Assembly: GCA_028284635.1 (NCBI GenBank)
Contig: JANQRJ010000017.1
Coordinates: forward strand, 1-33,879
Source: Pelagicoccus sp.
GTDB lineage: Bacteria; Verrucomicrobiota; Verrucomicrobiia; Opitutales; Opitutaceae
Length of the DNA stretch: 33,879 nucleotides
Direction: 5' to 3'
The position numbers and the translations under genes are program-made. The notes beneath the pieces are model-generated. The model made no database searches and was not told where the DNA came from. It worked only from the letters and a program-made list of their open reading frames with translations. Numbering within the stretch: position 1 is the first letter of the stretch; every line of letters starts with the position of its first letter. Shown in pieces: positions 24,596-33,879 of this stretch.

Positions 24596-26323
24596 ATGTC
24601 GCAAATGGATCTCAGCTATCTGCGGAAGCACGAGCAAGTGCTGAGTCGCTTCGAAGCGCTCGACCTCTTTCAACGCAAGCTTCGGGAAGCGGCGAATCTG
24701 AACGACGCGATCAAGATCACCGAAAACGAGATCGAAAGCATCTACCACTTCCCCTCCAGCGGCTTCTACCTCGTCGACCAAGCGGAAGGCGGCTTCGAAC
24801 TCCAACGCAGCAACCCGCAAGCAGACTACGAAGTCTTCGAACGCGTCGTCGGGCGAGCCATCCGCCAAGGCTCCTTCGCCTGGGCCCTTCGCCAGCAAAA
24901 GCCTCTCTTCTGGGTAGATGAAGAATTTGGATACAAGCTGGTGATGCACGCCCTTTCCACCCGAGAGCACACGCTTGGCATGTTCATCGGGCTCTTCGAC
25001 CGGGAGAATCCGCAGGAGCAGCAGAACATCGTCTTCACTCACATCTCGCTCGTGCTGACCGCCATGGCTACCACCATGGACAGCCTCATCCTCAGCCACC
25101 GGCTGCGACAGCACAACCAAAGCCTGGAAGACACCATCGAACGCCGCACCGCAGCCTACCTGGCCGCCAAGGACGAAGCCGAGCGCGCCAACAAGGCCAA
25201 AAGCGAGTTCCTCGCAATGATGAGCCATGAGCTCCGCACCCCCATGAACGGCGTTATCGGCTTCACCTCCCTCCTCATGGAAACCAGTTTGGATTCCGAG
25301 CAAAAGGAGTTCGTGCGGACCATTCAAAACTCCGGAGAGTCTCTGCTCAACATCATCAAGGACATCCTCGACTTCTCCAAGATCGAGGCCGGACGCGAAG
25401 AGCTAGAGCTCCTCAGCTTCAACCTGCATTCAACACTGAAGGAAGCGCTCGACGTGGTCGCCCCCATCGCCCGAAAGAAGAAACTGTCCACTCGTCTCGA
25501 ATTCGAAGAGGGCATGCCCGAGTTCGTCATAGGCGATCCGGAAAAAGTGAAGCAAGTCGTTCTCAATCTGGTAGGCAACGCCATCAAGTTCACCGACAAA
25601 GGAAGCGTCACCGTCCAGGCAAGCCGCTTCGAGGATCCCAAACTCTGCTCGATGGTTCGTATCTCGGTCGTGGATACAGGCATCGGCATGGACGAAACGG
25701 TCCAGGAACGCGTTTTCCAGCCATTCACCCAGGCGGACTCCTCCACCAAGCGCAAGTATGGTGGCACCGGTCTAGGGCTCGTCATTTCGAAACGCCTCGC
25801 CGAAATGATGGGAGGCGACATCAATATCGAAAGCGAAGCGGGAAGCGGCTCCACCTTCCACTTCACCGCGCTGCTCGAGTCCAGCGTTCACCAAGAGGAA
25901 TACAAGGTCGATCCTCCTCCTGTAGGCCCGCGACTCGCCGCGCTCGGCCGACTCGAAATCCTGGTGCTCGAAGAGAAGGCCGACAACGGAAACCCGATCG
26001 TAGGCATGCTGCGAAAGTTCGGCTTCAAGGCCAAGGTCCTGACTACCCCAGCAGAAGCGAACTCGTTGTCGGAAACAAGTGGATACGACCTCATCTTCGT
26101 GGAATGCCAACAGCCGACCGGGGAAGGCTTCGAGATGGCTCGAAACATGCGCAGCAAACTCAAGGCGGTCGACTCGCACACGCCCATCATCGCCCTCACT
26201 GGGTCACTGCAGGACGAGGACCGAGACCGGCGCCAAACCGCCGGCATAGACGACTTCCTAAACACTCCCGTCCAGATCGAAGCTCTCCGACAGATGATCC
26301 TGAAATGGGGCAAGCTCGGCTAA
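24596..26323 (+). CDS. Histidine kinase with GAF-like input and a degenerate receiver domain
   Basis: The protein has 575 residues. An N-terminal GAF-like sensor region (about 20-165) leads through a coiled coil (170-203) to a HisKA domain with His211 in [16 protein letters not shown] ATPase follows (about 310-430) with [18 protein letters not shown] and [13 protein letters not shown]. The C-terminal 125 residues have a receiver fold but have lost key residues: Glu503 (FVECQQP) stands where the phospho-Asp should be, Thr557 replaces the conserved Lys, and the first acidic pair is reduced (VLEEKAD). Thr535 is kept. The kinase should autophosphorylate but not pass phosphate to its own receiver, which could act as a fixed 'on' mimic or a docking site. 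No membrane segment. Last gene of the operon. Confidence 0.9.
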   Translation: MSQMDLSYLRKHEQVLSRFEALDLFQRKLREAANLNDAIKITENEIESIYHFPSSGFYLVDQAEGGFELQRSNPQADYEVFERVVGRAIRQGSFAWALRQQKPLFWVDEEFGYKLVMHALSTREHTLGMFIGLFDRENPQEQQNIVFTHISLVLTAMATTMDSLILSHRLRQHNQSLEDTIERRTAAYLAAKDEAERANKAKSEFLAMMSHELRTPMNGVIGFTSLLMETSLDSEQKEFVRTIQNSGESLLNIIKDILDFSKIEAGREELELLSFNLHSTLKEALDVVAPIARKKKLSTRLEFEEGMPEFVIGDPEKVKQVVLNLVGNAIKFTDKGSVTVQASRFEDPKLCSMVRISVVDTGIGMDETVQERVFQPFTQADSSTKRKYGGTGLGLVISKRLAEMMGGDINIESEAGSGSTFHFTALLESSVHQEEYKVDPPPVGPRLAALGRLEILVLEEKADNGNPIVGMLRKFGFKAKVLTTPAEANSLSETSGYDLIFVECQQPTGEGFEMARNMRSKLKAVDSHTPIIALTGSLQDEDRDRRQTAGIDDFLNTPVQIEALRQMILKWGKLG

Positions 26324-26340
26324 AGCTGCCCCAAAGAAAA

Positions 26341-26459
26341 CCCTCCCCCCTAATCCTAATCTTCCTCCTCCTCTTAATCTCAATCCCAATCCCCTCTCGG
26401 ATTGGATGATGAGGAGGAGGAGGATTAAGATTAGGATTAAGAGGAAGATTAGGAGGGGT
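26341..26459. repeat. Purine/pyrimidine-skewed inverted repeat between convergent genes
   Basis: The left half (26341-26395) is almost all C/T with some A (TAATCCTAATCTTCCTCCTC). The right half (26405-26459) is its G/A counterpart (GAGGAGGAGGAGGATTAAGA, then TTAGGATTAAGAGG). They pair over about 50 bases with small bulges. It fills the gap between the kinase (plus) and clpB (minus) and could end transcription both ways. A GGGGCA/TGCCCC hairpin also overlaps the kinase stop region (about 26307-26332). Confidence 0.8.
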
Positions 26460-26467
26460 AGCCTGCT

Positions 26468-29062
26468 CTAATCTCCGACGACTAGCTGTAATTGGTCATC
26501 CACTACGCTAAACCGAACCTCGGTTCCCTCTTGAACTTGGCCGCCAATGATGGCCTTCGCCAGATCCGTCTGGATCGAGCGCTGCATGAATCTGCGTAAA
26601 GGGCGGGCGCCGTAGACGGGATCGAAACCTTTGATCGCGATCCATTTCACCGCTTCCTCGTCTAGACAAACCGCAATGCGACGGTCTTCCAAAGTCCGGT
26701 TCAGATCTGCCAGCAACAGAGCTACGATCTTCTCTATATCCTCCAAATCCAGCGGCCGGAAGATTACCGTCTCGTCAACGCGGTTCAGAAACTCGGGGCG
26801 AAAATGCTGCCTCAGCTCGGTCATAACCGCTTCCCGCGAAGATTCGCTGATCTCTCCCCCGATCGCGCCAGAGAGCAGATGCTCGCTGCCGATGTTGGAG
26901 GTCATGATCACGATCGTGTTCTTGAAATCGACCACCCTGCCCTGCGAATCGGTCACCCGGCCGTCGTCCAATATTTGCAACATAATGTTGAATACGTCTG
27001 GATGGGCCTTCTCCACTTCGTCGAAAAGGATTACCGAGTAAGGCTTCCGGCGGACCGCTTCCGTCAACTGACCACCCTCCTCGTATCCGACATAGCCGGG
27101 AGGCGCGCCGATCAGGCGAGCGACCGAATGCCTCTCCATGTATTCGCTCATGTCGATACGCGCGATGGCGTTCTCGCTGTCGAAAAGCGTATTGGCCAGC
27201 GTCTTAACCAGCTCTGTCTTGCCCACGCCAGTCGGACCGAGAAAGATGAAGCTGCCGATCGGGCGCTTCGGGTCCTTAATGCCTGCCCTGGCTCGTAGTA
27301 TCGCCTCGGATACGTAGCGAGCCGCCTCAGCCTGACCAATGACTCGCTCCTGCAAGGCATCTTCCAGATGCAGCAGCTTTTGCCGCTCGCCTTCCAGCAA
27401 GCGATTGAGCGGCACGCCCGTCCAGCGCGAAACGATCTCGGCAATCTCCTCAGGCGAAACTTCCTCTTTCAGAAGCGAACTCTGCCCGTGAGTGGATTCA
27501 GCCTCGGCCAACTCCCGCTCGAGCTGAGGCAGTCGTCCATGCTTGAGCTCGCCTGCCTTGTTCAAGTCGTAGGCCCGTTCCGCCCTCTCGATCTCCAGCT
27601 TGGTGGCTTCAATAGATTCGCGCAGTTCCTGCAGCTTGGAAATGGCCTGCTTCTCGTTTTCCCAAACACGACGCTGGGCGGACTCCTCCTCTCGCAGGTT
27701 GGCAATCTCCTGACGAACTCCGTCCAAGCGCTCCTTCGAGCTCGTATCCTTTTCCTGGACAAGGGCAGCCTCCTCGATCTCGAGCTGCATCAAGCGACGC
27801 GTCAGGGCATCGAGCTCCTCCGGTAGACTGTCCATTTCGGTGCGGATGCTCGAACAGGCCTCGTCCATCAAGTCGATGGCCTTGTCCGGCAGGAAACGAT
27901 CGGAGATGTAGCGGTTCGAAAGGACGGTGGCGGTGACCAGGGCGCTGTCCTGGATACGCACGCCATGGTGCACTTCGTAGCGTTCCTTCAAGCCGCGCAG
28001 AATCGAGATCGTATCCTCCACCGAGGGCTCGTCTACCTGTACGCTCTGGAAACGGCGCTCCAGGGCCGCGTCCTTTTCTATATACTGACGGTATTCGTCG
28101 AGCGTCGTAGCGCCGATACAATGCAGCTCGCCCCGAGCCAGCATAGGCTTGAGCAGGTTACCCGCATCCATCGCCCCGTCGGTCTTGCCGGCGCCGACAA
28201 TGGTATGCAGCTCGTCGATGAAAAGCAGGATGCGACCATCGCTGGACTTCACTTCCTGAAGCACCGCCTTGAGACGCTCTTCGAACTCCCCACGAAACTT
28301 CGCTCCAGCAACTAGCGAACCCATATCGAGCGAAAAGATGGTCTTCTCCTTCAGCCCCTCCGGCACGTCGCCGCGCACGATGCGCTGGGCGAGGCCTTCC
28401 GCGATAGCCGTTTTGCCCACGCCCGGCTCGCCGATCAACACGGGGTTGTTCTTCGTCTTGCGAGAGAGGATACGGATCACGCGGCGAATCTCGTCGTCGC
28501 GCCCAATCACCGGATCCACCTTGCCCGCGCGAGCCCGTTCCACGAGATCCGAGCCGTACTTCTCCAGAGCTTGGTAGGTGGCCTCGGGATTCTGCGAGGT
28601 GACACGCTGATTGCCGCGCACGCTGCGCAAGGCCTCGAGCAACTTGACTCGATCCAGGCCAAAGCTCTTCAGCAACTGGGCAAGCGCAGAGGGCTTGGCC
28701 ACGGTGGCCAAGGCAAGCAAGAGATGCTCCACGCTAATGTATTCGTCCTTCAACGACGCGGCCTCCTCCTCTGCTTTGGTGAAGACCTCGTTCATGGCCT
28801 GCGTGACGTAGATCTTCGAACTGTCGACGCTCCCGGAGACCTTCGGCAGACGGTCCAGTTCGCGGTTCAGAGCCAGCGAAAGGGCCGAGTCCGAAATGCC
28901 AAGCTTGCCGAGGACGCCCTGCACAATACCAGCTTCCTGCTCGGTCAGAGCGGATAGCAAGTGCAGGGTATCGGTTTCGTTGTTCTGGTTGCGACGAGCG
29001 ATACTCTGAGCCTCCACCAGAGCCTCGCGGGCCTTCTCGGTCATTCTGTTGGGATCCACCAT
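26468..29062 (-). CDS. clpB: ATP-dependent disaggregase ClpB
   Basis: From ATG 29062 the protein has 864 residues, normal for ClpB. The start is set by GGGAGGAA (minus strand, 29072-29079) nine bases upstream; a longer frame to 29113 is not needed. It has a Clp N-domain (1-145), AAA+ 1 with GEPGVGKT (211-218) and LLFIDELH, a coiled-coil M-domain (about 400-525), and AAA+ 2 with GPTGVGKT (609-616) and [11 protein letters not shown]. The M-domain identifies ClpB rather than ClpA or ClpC. The hexamer threads aggregated proteins with DnaK. The 5' region carries a strong hairpin that may take part in heat-shock control. No CIRCE element was found. Confidence 0.97.
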   Translation of the reverse strand: MVDPNRMTEKAREALVEAQSIARRNQNNETDTLHLLSALTEQEAGIVQGVLGKLGISDSALSLALNRELDRLPKVSGSVDSSKIYVTQAMNEVFTKAEEEAASLKDEYISVEHLLLALATVAKPSALAQLLKSFGLDRVKLLEALRSVRGNQRVTSQNPEATYQALEKYGSDLVERARAGKVDPVIGRDDEIRRVIRILSRKTKNNPVLIGEPGVGKTAIAEGLAQRIVRGDVPEGLKEKTIFSLDMGSLVAGAKFRGEFEERLKAVLQEVKSSDGRILLFIDELHTIVGAGKTDGAMDAGNLLKPMLARGELHCIGATTLDEYRQYIEKDAALERRFQSVQVDEPSVEDTISILRGLKERYEVHHGVRIQDSALVTATVLSNRYISDRFLPDKAIDLMDEACSSIRTEMDSLPEELDALTRRLMQLEIEEAALVQEKDTSSKERLDGVRQEIANLREEESAQRRVWENEKQAISKLQELRESIEATKLEIERAERAYDLNKAGELKHGRLPQLERELAEAESTHGQSSLLKEEVSPEEIAEIVSRWTGVPLNRLLEGERQKLLHLEDALQERVIGQAEAARYVSEAILRARAGIKDPKRPIGSFIFLGPTGVGKTELVKTLANTLFDSENAIARIDMSEYMERHSVARLIGAPPGYVGYEEGGQLTEAVRRKPYSVILFDEVEKAHPDVFNIMLQILDDGRVTDSQGRVVDFKNTIVIMTSNIGSEHLLSGAIGGEISESSREAVMTELRQHFRPEFLNRVDETVIFRPLDLEDIEKIVALLLADLNRTLEDRRIAVCLDEEAVKWIAIKGFDPVYGARPLRRFMQRSIQTDLAKAIIGGQVQEGTEVRFSVVDDQLQLVVGD

Positions 29063-29106
29063 ATCTGAAAATTCCTCCCTCTTGCGGTTCGCGTTTGCAC
29101 GCCTCG

Positions 29107-29155
29107 CTTGCACGAAACGCGCCCTAGCGAAACCAACTGGGACGCGTTTCGCAAG
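29107..29155 (-). promoter_or_regulatory. Inverted repeat in the clpB upstream region
   Basis: CGAAACGCG (29113-29121) and CGCGTTTCG (29143-29151) form 9-bp arms. CTTG (29107-29110) and CAAG (29152-29155) can extend the stem past a two-base bulge. It lies about 45-93 bases upstream of the clpB start and could be an operator, or a leader hairpin if transcription starts further up. It differs from the HrcA CIRCE consensus. Confidence 0.5.
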
Positions 29156-29256
29156 TATCTAAGCGCAAGGAGTTAAGATCGAATCGAAAACCAAATCCCA
29201 TCCAGAGCCCGCGTCACGCTGGCGTGGATACCCGACGCCTTGTGTCGCTTTGTCAC

Positions 29257-29410
29257 GCCCGTAGCGCGGAGCTTTAGCCCGCGTCCGTTACCTTTCTTCA
29301 TCCTCATCATCTTCTTCATCCTCATCTTGATCCTGGGATGAGGATGAAGATGAGGAAGGTGGATGAGGAGGACCAATCGCGGCCGCGGGCTGAAGCTCCG
29401 CGCTACGGGC
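29257..29410. repeat. Long palindrome: element-A arms around a purine/pyrimidine hairpin
   Basis: The outer arms (29257-29282 and 29385-29410; one mismatch in 26) are the element-A arm (GTAGCGCGGAGCTT). The inside is an R/Y-skewed hairpin: CTTCATCCTCATC pairs with GATGAGGATGAAG around TTGATCCTGG. The right arm ends at 29410, immediately before the symporter stop codon (minus strand, 29411-29413). It may terminate that transcript. Confidence 0.88.
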
Positions 29411-31279
29411 CTAATGATCCATCGCCTGCTCGATATCCACGGCCGGACCGACCCCTTCGGGCTCGCGAATCGTGTCGATCAGCTGCTGAGCTCGTGGTCC
29501 GGCGGCAGCGCAGAAACGAGCCAAAACGAGAGTGACCGCAAAATTGAGAATCATGCCGAGCGAGCCGATTCCTTGCGGGTTGATGCCTTGCTCGAACAAA
29601 CCGAAGGTCCACTTTTCCATGCCGAGAAACTGAACGCCTATGATATAGAAACCAGTGAAGCCGATGCCAACAAGCATCCCGGAGATCGCTGGAATCGCCC
29701 CAACCCGACGAGAGAAGATGCCGAGTACGAGCGCCGGGAAAAAACTGGATGCAGCCAGACCGAAGGCAAACGCGACCACCTCGCTGACGAAACCAGGCGG
29801 ATTGATCCCCAAGACTCCAGCAACCACCACGGCAAGCCCGATCGTCGTGCGACCGATAAGCAGCTTCTTGCTATCCGGAGCTTCGGGGTTGATGATCCTC
29901 CCATACAAGTCGTGCGACACGCTGGAGGAGATGACCAGCAGCAGACCGCTCGCCGTAGAAAGAGCGGCCGCCAGGCCACCAGCGGCCATGAATGCTATGA
30001 TCCAGTTAGCCAGCTCCGCCATTTCGGGCGTGGCCAGCACGATGATATCCTTGTCTGGACCTGCAGTCTTGGCATGCTTCGCGAGCTCGATGCGACCATC
30101 CTCACCCTGGGCCCCTTTCGAGCCAACCCAAAGAGCATGGCGTTCGCGAATGGAATTGAAGCTATCGCCAGCGGCGCCGCGATTGAAGATCTCGTTGTCC
30201 GCGCCTTTCGAATACACGACCTTTCCATCTCCATCGTCCAGCCAGGCGACGAGTCCCGTCTTCTCCCACTTGACGTACCAGCTAGGCAGATCTTCCCTTG
30301 TCGCTCCGTTGAGGGTCTCGATCATATAGTACCGAGCGAAAGCGCCGGTGGCTGGAGCGGTCAGATAGAGCAGCGAAATGAAGAGCAAAGCCCAAAACGC
30401 GGACCAGCGCGCCGCGCCGATATTCTTCACCGTATAGAAACGCACAATGACATGCGGCAACCCAGCAGTCCCGGCCATCAGGGCGAGAGCAACGAAAAAC
30501 ACGTTCCACTTGTCCCAGTTGCCGACGAACGCTTCAGTATAGGAACCAAAACCAAGGGCCTCTTGAATGCTGTTGAGCTTATCGAGCAGGTAGATGCCCG
30601 ATTCGCCGTCGACAAGGCTTTCCTTGAGTGTCGAGCCTAGACCGACCTGGGGCAGTGGCGTACCCGTAAGCTTGATACTGATAGCAATGGCAGGGATGAG
30701 AAAGGCGGTAATCAAAACCCAATACTGAGCTACTTGCGTGTAGGTGATGCCCTTCATCCCGCCAAGCGTCGCGTATATGAAAACGATAGCCATGCCGATA
30801 AGGATGCCGACGTTTATATCGACTTCCAAGAAACGGGAAAACACGACGCCAACGCCCCGCATTTGACCTGCAACGTAGGTGAAGCTGACGAAGATCGCGC
30901 ATACAATGGCAACTCCGCGAGCCACGTTCGACTCATAGCGGTCGCCCACGAATTCCGGCACGGTATAGCGCCCCGACTTGCGAAGAAACGGAGCCAACAG
31001 CAAGGCGAGCAAAACGTAACCGCCAGTCCAACCCATCAAGTAAACGCCTCCGGCATAACCCATGGTCGAAATGGATCCAGCCATGCCGATGAAGGAAGCG
31101 GCGCTCATCCAATCCGCTGCAGTGGCCATGCCGTTGGCCGGAGCGGGCACGCCGCGACCGGCGACGTAGAATTCGCCCGTGCTACGGACACGACTGCGCC
31201 ACGCTATATAGAGATACAGGGAGAAAGTGGCTCCGACAAAGATCCACGTCCAGGAGTTGATGCTCAGGGCTTCGCTCAT
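29411..31279 (-). CDS. Sodium:solute symporter (SSS family), acetate/monocarboxylate-type
   Basis: This 622-residue polytopic protein has about 13 helices and SSS blocks such as FYVAGRGVPAPANGMATAAD, SFIGMAG, GWTGGYVLLALL, FVGDRYES and YVAGQMRGVGVVFSRF. A hydrophilic insertion of about 100 residues (around 335-430, DDGDGKVVYSKGADNE) is seen between helices. It belongs to the branch that works with a DUF4212 small subunit, encoded just upstream with a 4-base overlap (ATGA at 31276-31279). ActP-like members move acetate or other short carboxylates with Na+; the exact substrate cannot be read here. The closest 3' neighbour is the long palindrome at 29257-29410. Confidence 0.92.
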   Translation of the reverse strand: MSEALSINSWTWIFVGATFSLYLYIAWRSRVRSTGEFYVAGRGVPAPANGMATAADWMSAASFIGMAGSISTMGYAGGVYLMGWTGGYVLLALLLAPFLRKSGRYTVPEFVGDRYESNVARGVAIVCAIFVSFTYVAGQMRGVGVVFSRFLEVDINVGILIGMAIVFIYATLGGMKGITYTQVAQYWVLITAFLIPAIAISIKLTGTPLPQVGLGSTLKESLVDGESGIYLLDKLNSIQEALGFGSYTEAFVGNWDKWNVFFVALALMAGTAGLPHVIVRFYTVKNIGAARWSAFWALLFISLLYLTAPATGAFARYYMIETLNGATREDLPSWYVKWEKTGLVAWLDDGDGKVVYSKGADNEIFNRGAAGDSFNSIRERHALWVGSKGAQGEDGRIELAKHAKTAGPDKDIIVLATPEMAELANWIIAFMAAGGLAAALSTASGLLLVISSSVSHDLYGRIINPEAPDSKKLLIGRTTIGLAVVVAGVLGINPPGFVSEVVAFAFGLAASSFFPALVLGIFSRRVGAIPAISGMLVGIGFTGFYIIGVQFLGMEKWTFGLFEQGINPQGIGSLGMILNFAVTLVLARFCAAAGPRAQQLIDTIREPEGVGPAVDIEQAMDH

Positions 31280-31599
31280 TTTTCCTGCTCCTTTAGCGTT
31301 TCAAGCTCCTCGTGGTGCTGGCGATCGCGGCGATTCATCGCCAAACAGAAGGCTAGTATCACAAGAACGAATACGATAATGCTGCCCTGCTGAGCGAACC
31401 AGAAGCCGAGCGGATAGCCGCCGATGCGATATTCGTTGAGCTCGGCAGCAAAGAGAATGCCGCAGCCGAGCCCAGCGAAGGCCCAGACGGCAAGCAGGCA
31501 TAGCATGAGACGGATGTTGCGAGCCCAGAATCGACGCAGGCAACTCCGGTAGGCTTCGCTTTGAGCGGGCTCCGACGAAGGGGGTTCGGGAGTATTCAT
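31276..31599 (-). CDS. DUF4212 small subunit of the sodium:solute symporter
   Basis: A 107-residue membrane protein with two helices (about 30-52 and 67-88). The signature is FWARNIRLMLCLLAVWAFAG, then IGGYPLGFWFAQQGSIIVFV. These proteins are nearly always paired with an SSS transporter and are thought to assist its folding or function. The stop overlaps the transporter start. The C-terminus is charged (NRRDRQHHEELETLKEQ). Confidence 0.93.
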   Translation of the reverse strand: MNTPEPPSSEPAQSEAYRSCLRRFWARNIRLMLCLLAVWAFAGLGCGILFAAELNEYRIGGYPLGFWFAQQGSIIVFVLVILAFCLAMNRRDRQHHEELETLKEQEK

Positions 31600-31614
31600 A
31601 GGGGCGGTGTGGTT

Positions 31615-31677
31615 TTCCGCGTTCTCACGAACGCGGCTACAGGTACGCGGTCCCGCTCGGCGGGATCCGCGCTACGG
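31615..31677. repeat. Intergenic palindromic repeats
   Basis: 31615-31640 is identical to 16203-16228 and contains the hairpin CCGCGTT-CTCACG-AACGCGG. It is followed by a second hairpin (GCGGTCCCGC with GCGGGATCCGC) ending in CGCTACGG, the outer end of element A. It lies between the DUF4212 start and the end of the RG-rich protein gene, both on the minus strand. Confidence 0.8.
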
Positions 31678-31714
31678 GTTGGAAGCTTCAGAACGTTTCG
31701 TATCGGGAATCCGA

Positions 31715-33481
31715 TTACGCCGGCGGTTTTGGGGATTCCGCCTTTTCGGGCTCGGCTGGCAGCTTGGGCTCGGGATTTGGTTCTGCAGCCTCATCGGCTT
31801 TGGCAACCGGCTCGGGCGCGGCTTCGACCTTCTCAGGTTCAGCTGCGGACTCGACTTGAGGAGCCTCTTTCGGTTCGTCGCTCGCCACTGGCTCTGCTGG
31901 AGTCGGCGCCTCAGCATCAGGAGTCGAGGTCGCCTCCGGCGACGCTTCTGGAGCCGAACTCGACGACTCGGGACTTTTCGCTTCTTCGGGGGACTCTTCT
32001 TGAACCGGCTTGGTCTGAGGCTTGGGCTTCTCCCGCGGCGTAGGAGCCTCGATAACCGGTTGGGAAATGAGGGTGTCGTCTTCGAAATGACTGACGTAAC
32101 CATCGGCGATTAGCCAATGCAGATCGCGCAAGAGCTTTTTCTCGTCGATTTTCTCGTCGGGCGACTTCTCCTGGATGGAAGCCGCGATCGCAGCTGGGAA
32201 TTCCTTGGCTTTGATCCGAGGATTCGATTCGAGGAAAGAAATGATGCGATCCAGATCGGGCGCCATCACCTGGCCGGGCTGGCGGAAGTTGCGCTTGGCG
32301 GAGCAGACGTAGGTCACGCCCTTGGCTCCCTTCTTGTAGATGCTGAACTTCTCGCGACGCATGCGGCCTCGAATGGCGTTGGCAGTTTCGAGCGGGAAGC
32401 GCTGCTGGCGCTCGCGTTCGCCCTTCATCGCCTTGAATGCCTCGGTCTGCTGGTGCTTTTCCAGAACGACGCCGTGCACGCGAGCGTAGCTGACGGTCTT
32501 CACCACCCGGCTTCGAGCGTCGCCACGCAAGTAGCCGAGCGCATCCTCGGCGGATTCGAAGGTCTTCGGCTCGGCGCCCTCCTCCTCTTCCTTGGCCGTG
32601 TAGCGGGTAGCTTTCTTTTGAGTCTCCAGCCATTGGGCGACCACTTCCTCGTCACGCACGGTCTCGATAGAGGCCTGCAGCTTGGCGAACGGCATATTCG
32701 TCAAACGGTCGCGATGGTGCTGAAGCAAGGTCGCCTCGTACTTGTGGTAGTTTGGCGGGCCAAGCAGTTCCTTGGTGAAGGGACAACGGTTGACGAAGGG
32801 AAAATTGCCCTTTGGGGCCTCGACCTCCACTTCCTCCACGGAAAAGAACTTGTCGGCGTGGTGGCTCATGGCATGGGCGATCGCTTCGTCCTCGGTAGCA
32901 AAGGGCATGTCGTCGCAAAGACAGATGGCAACCTTCTCAGGCTTTTCGCCCGCGGCGGCCTTTCGGGTGATACTCGCGATGAAACGGTCGGGCTTTTCGA
33001 GGAAGAGCTTGGCGACGTGAAAGAGTTCGTAGGTAGTGTGATTCGCTCGCATCGCCTTCACGATGGCGGCAAAGCAATTGTCCTCCGGATAGAAGCACAC
33101 GTCGAAAACCGGGCTCTCGTAAGGCCGGTACGGCGCTTGGCCATGGGCTTGCCGTCCACCGTGCCCACCACGAGCAGGACGATCGCCGCCACCTTCATGG
33201 CGCCCACCGCCTCTAGGACGGTCACCTCGCGGGCCGCCCCCTTGATGGGGAGACGAAGGTCTGGGAGGACGACGGTCTCGGCGCTCGGGCGGTCTTCCTG
33301 GCCGACGGTCCGGACGATCCCCTCTCGGTCCGCCCCGGCTGGGACGGGCGTCTTTCGACGAACCTGGGGATTTGGTAGCTGGGGACCATTGAGTCCCGAA
33401 GCTGAAGCTTTTGAGATCTGACAAATCGACGGACTTGGGCGTCTCGTCCTCTTTGGGTTCCTGGGAACTTGGATCTGGCAT
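31715..33481 (-). CDS. RG-rich, Pro/Ala/Glu-tailed protein of unknown function
   Basis: The 588-residue protein has three parts. Residues 45-120 are an Arg/Gly/Pro-rich disordered region with repeated RGG, RGD and GGG runs, as in RNA-binding tails. Residues 121-485 look folded and contain [40 protein letters not shown], then LLQHH, and a possible winged-helix-like end ([20 protein letters not shown]). The last 100 residues are an Ala/Pro/Glu repeat tail. I recognise no named family. The basic disordered head suggests nucleic-acid binding, and a translation- or RNA-linked role is only a guess. The gene stands alone, with 114 bases of repeat downstream. Confidence 0.85.
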   Translation of the reverse strand: MPDPSSQEPKEDETPKSVDLSDLKSFSFGTQWSPATKSPGSSKDARPSRGGPRGDRPDRRPGRPPERRDRRPPRPSSPHQGGGPRGDRPRGGGRHEGGGDRPARGGHGGRQAHGQAPYRPYESPVFDVCFYPEDNCFAAIVKAMRANHTTYELFHVAKLFLEKPDRFIASITRKAAAGEKPEKVAICLCDDMPFATEDEAIAHAMSHHADKFFSVEEVEVEAPKGNFPFVNRCPFTKELLGPPNYHKYEATLLQHHRDRLTNMPFAKLQASIETVRDEEVVAQWLETQKKATRYTAKEEEEGAEPKTFESAEDALGYLRGDARSRVVKTVSYARVHGVVLEKHQQTEAFKAMKGERERQQRFPLETANAIRGRMRREKFSIYKKGAKGVTYVCSAKRNFRQPGQVMAPDLDRIISFLESNPRIKAKEFPAAIAASIQEKSPDEKIDEKKLLRDLHWLIADGYVSHFEDDTLISQPVIEAPTPREKPKPQTKPVQEESPEEAKSPESSSSAPEASPEATSTPDAEAPTPAEPVASDEPKEAPQVESAAEPEKVEAAPEPVAKADEAAEPNPEPKLPAEPEKAESPKPPA

Positions 33482-33697
33482 GGCAGCTAAAAAAAGGGAG
33501 CCGGCGGATTAGGCGGCTTCCGGAGGTTTGGAGAATAAAGCGAGGCGAACGAACTAAAGAGTTTCTGAGCAGAAGTCGCACTCACTACCCCGCCAGCAAC
33601 CGAGAATCAACCCAATATGCAGAATTCCCAAATTCCTCCATTTTGACTCTTTACAAACGCGAAAATGTTTCCATTTCTTTGCGGCCTCTATTCGCCT
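33482..33697. other. Intergenic region between the RG-rich protein gene and tRNA-Leu
   Basis: No gene was recognised. The half near the tRNA is AT-rich (ACTCTTTACAAACGCGAAAA around 33645-33664) and likely holds the tRNA promoter: TTTACA-like bases at 33650-33655 could be a -35 box, with a weak -10 candidate downstream. Confidence 0.35.
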
Positions 33698-33782
33698 GCT
33701 CAGGTGGTGGAATTGGTAGACACGTACGCTTGAGGGGCGTATGGCGCAAGCCGTGGGGGTTCGAGTCCCCCCCTGAGCACCA
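33698..33782 (+). tRNA. tRNA-Leu (GAG)
   Basis: The 85-base gene has a 7-bp acceptor stem (GCTCAGG/CCTGAGC). The D arm is typical of leucine tRNAs (TGGTGGAATTGGTAGACACG). The anticodon stem TACGC/GCGTA holds loop TTGAGGG (anticodon GAG). A long variable arm (TGGCGCAAGCC) and T arm (GGGGGTTCGAGTCCCCC) follow. The discriminator is A and CCA is encoded. Confidence 0.97.
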
Positions 33783-33817
33783 GCCTTCGCTCGCAGCGCA
33801 GCAAGAGCCGAAGGCTG
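33781..33817 (+). terminator. Hairpin overlapping and following the tRNA-Leu end
   Basis: CAGCCTTCG (33781-33789) pairs with CGAAGGCTG (33809-33817) around a 19-base loop. It begins in the encoded CCA and may end the tRNA transcript, or be another dispersed repeat; no U-run follows. Confidence 0.5.
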
Positions 33818-33879
33818 TCACGCCGGAGTCCCGCAGGGCGAAGGCGGACCTACGCTTCCACCCCAAACGCTGCGAGACT

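Noticed and set aside
29363-30640. 425-codon plus-strand frame opposite the sodium:solute symporter
   Set aside because: Antisense shadow with no domain; it starts inside a repeat.
32117-33421. 434-codon plus-strand frame opposite the RG-rich protein
   Set aside because: Antisense shadow. The minus frame also has low-complexity ends, but its core looks folded and the coding choice is supported by its full length.

Overview
The window is about 34 kb of a G+C-rich (roughly 60 %) bacterial chromosome. The gene content suggests a member of the Verrucomicrobiota, perhaps Opitutae: Pfa-like lipid synthase, ResB/CcsA cytochrome c maturation, a DUF4212/solute:sodium symporter pair, few clear Shine-Dalgarno sites and many short palindromic intergenic repeats. 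This placement is an inference; there is no rRNA or marker gene to fix it.

Region 1 (598-12085, plus strand) is a compact polyunsaturated-fatty-acid/secondary-lipid (Pfa-type) synthase. It holds an FMN enoyl reductase (PfaD), a KS-AT-ACP protein, a KR-DH protein, a DH-DH-acyltransferase (AGPAT) protein and a CDP-alcohol phosphatidyltransferase of the PssA type. It has one ketosynthase, no chain-length-factor, one ACP, and an acyltransferase on the last protein that could hand the acyl chain directly to a lysophosphatidic-acid-type acceptor. The KS-AT-ACP frame ends at a perfectly phased A AAA AAC heptamer. The -1 frame from that point is open straight into KR-DH, an SD-like run lies upstream and a GC hairpin downstream. 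This is a strong candidate for programmed -1 frameshifting that makes a KS-AT-ACP-KR-DH protein of about 2,000 residues. Three palindromic repeat elements and a duplicated short repeat lie in frame inside these synthase genes.

Region 2 (12182-14115, minus) holds a MFS transporter translationally coupled to CdsA (CDP-diacylglycerol synthase). The neighbourhood thus covers phosphatidic acid (AGPAT), CDP-DAG (CdsA) and phosphatidylserine-type head group (PssA). Region 3 holds a DEAD-box RNA helicase (plus), tRNA-Gly(GCC) (minus) and an NtrC-type response regulator with its PAS histidine kinase (minus).

Region 4 (19167-26323, plus) looks like one operon: a lipoprotein with two copies of a domain, ResB, CcsA, a small unknown protein, an HDOD protein, and a histidine kinase with a degenerate receiver domain. 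Region 5 (minus) holds ClpB, a sodium:solute symporter with its DUF4212 small subunit, and an RG-rich protein of unknown function. The window ends with tRNA-Leu(GAG) on the plus strand.

Two signals cut across the genes. One is a set of related palindromic elements, both between and inside genes. The other is the heptamer GTATCCA/TGGATAC, counted by eye 25 times where about 3 are expected from base composition, in several reading frames and on both strands.
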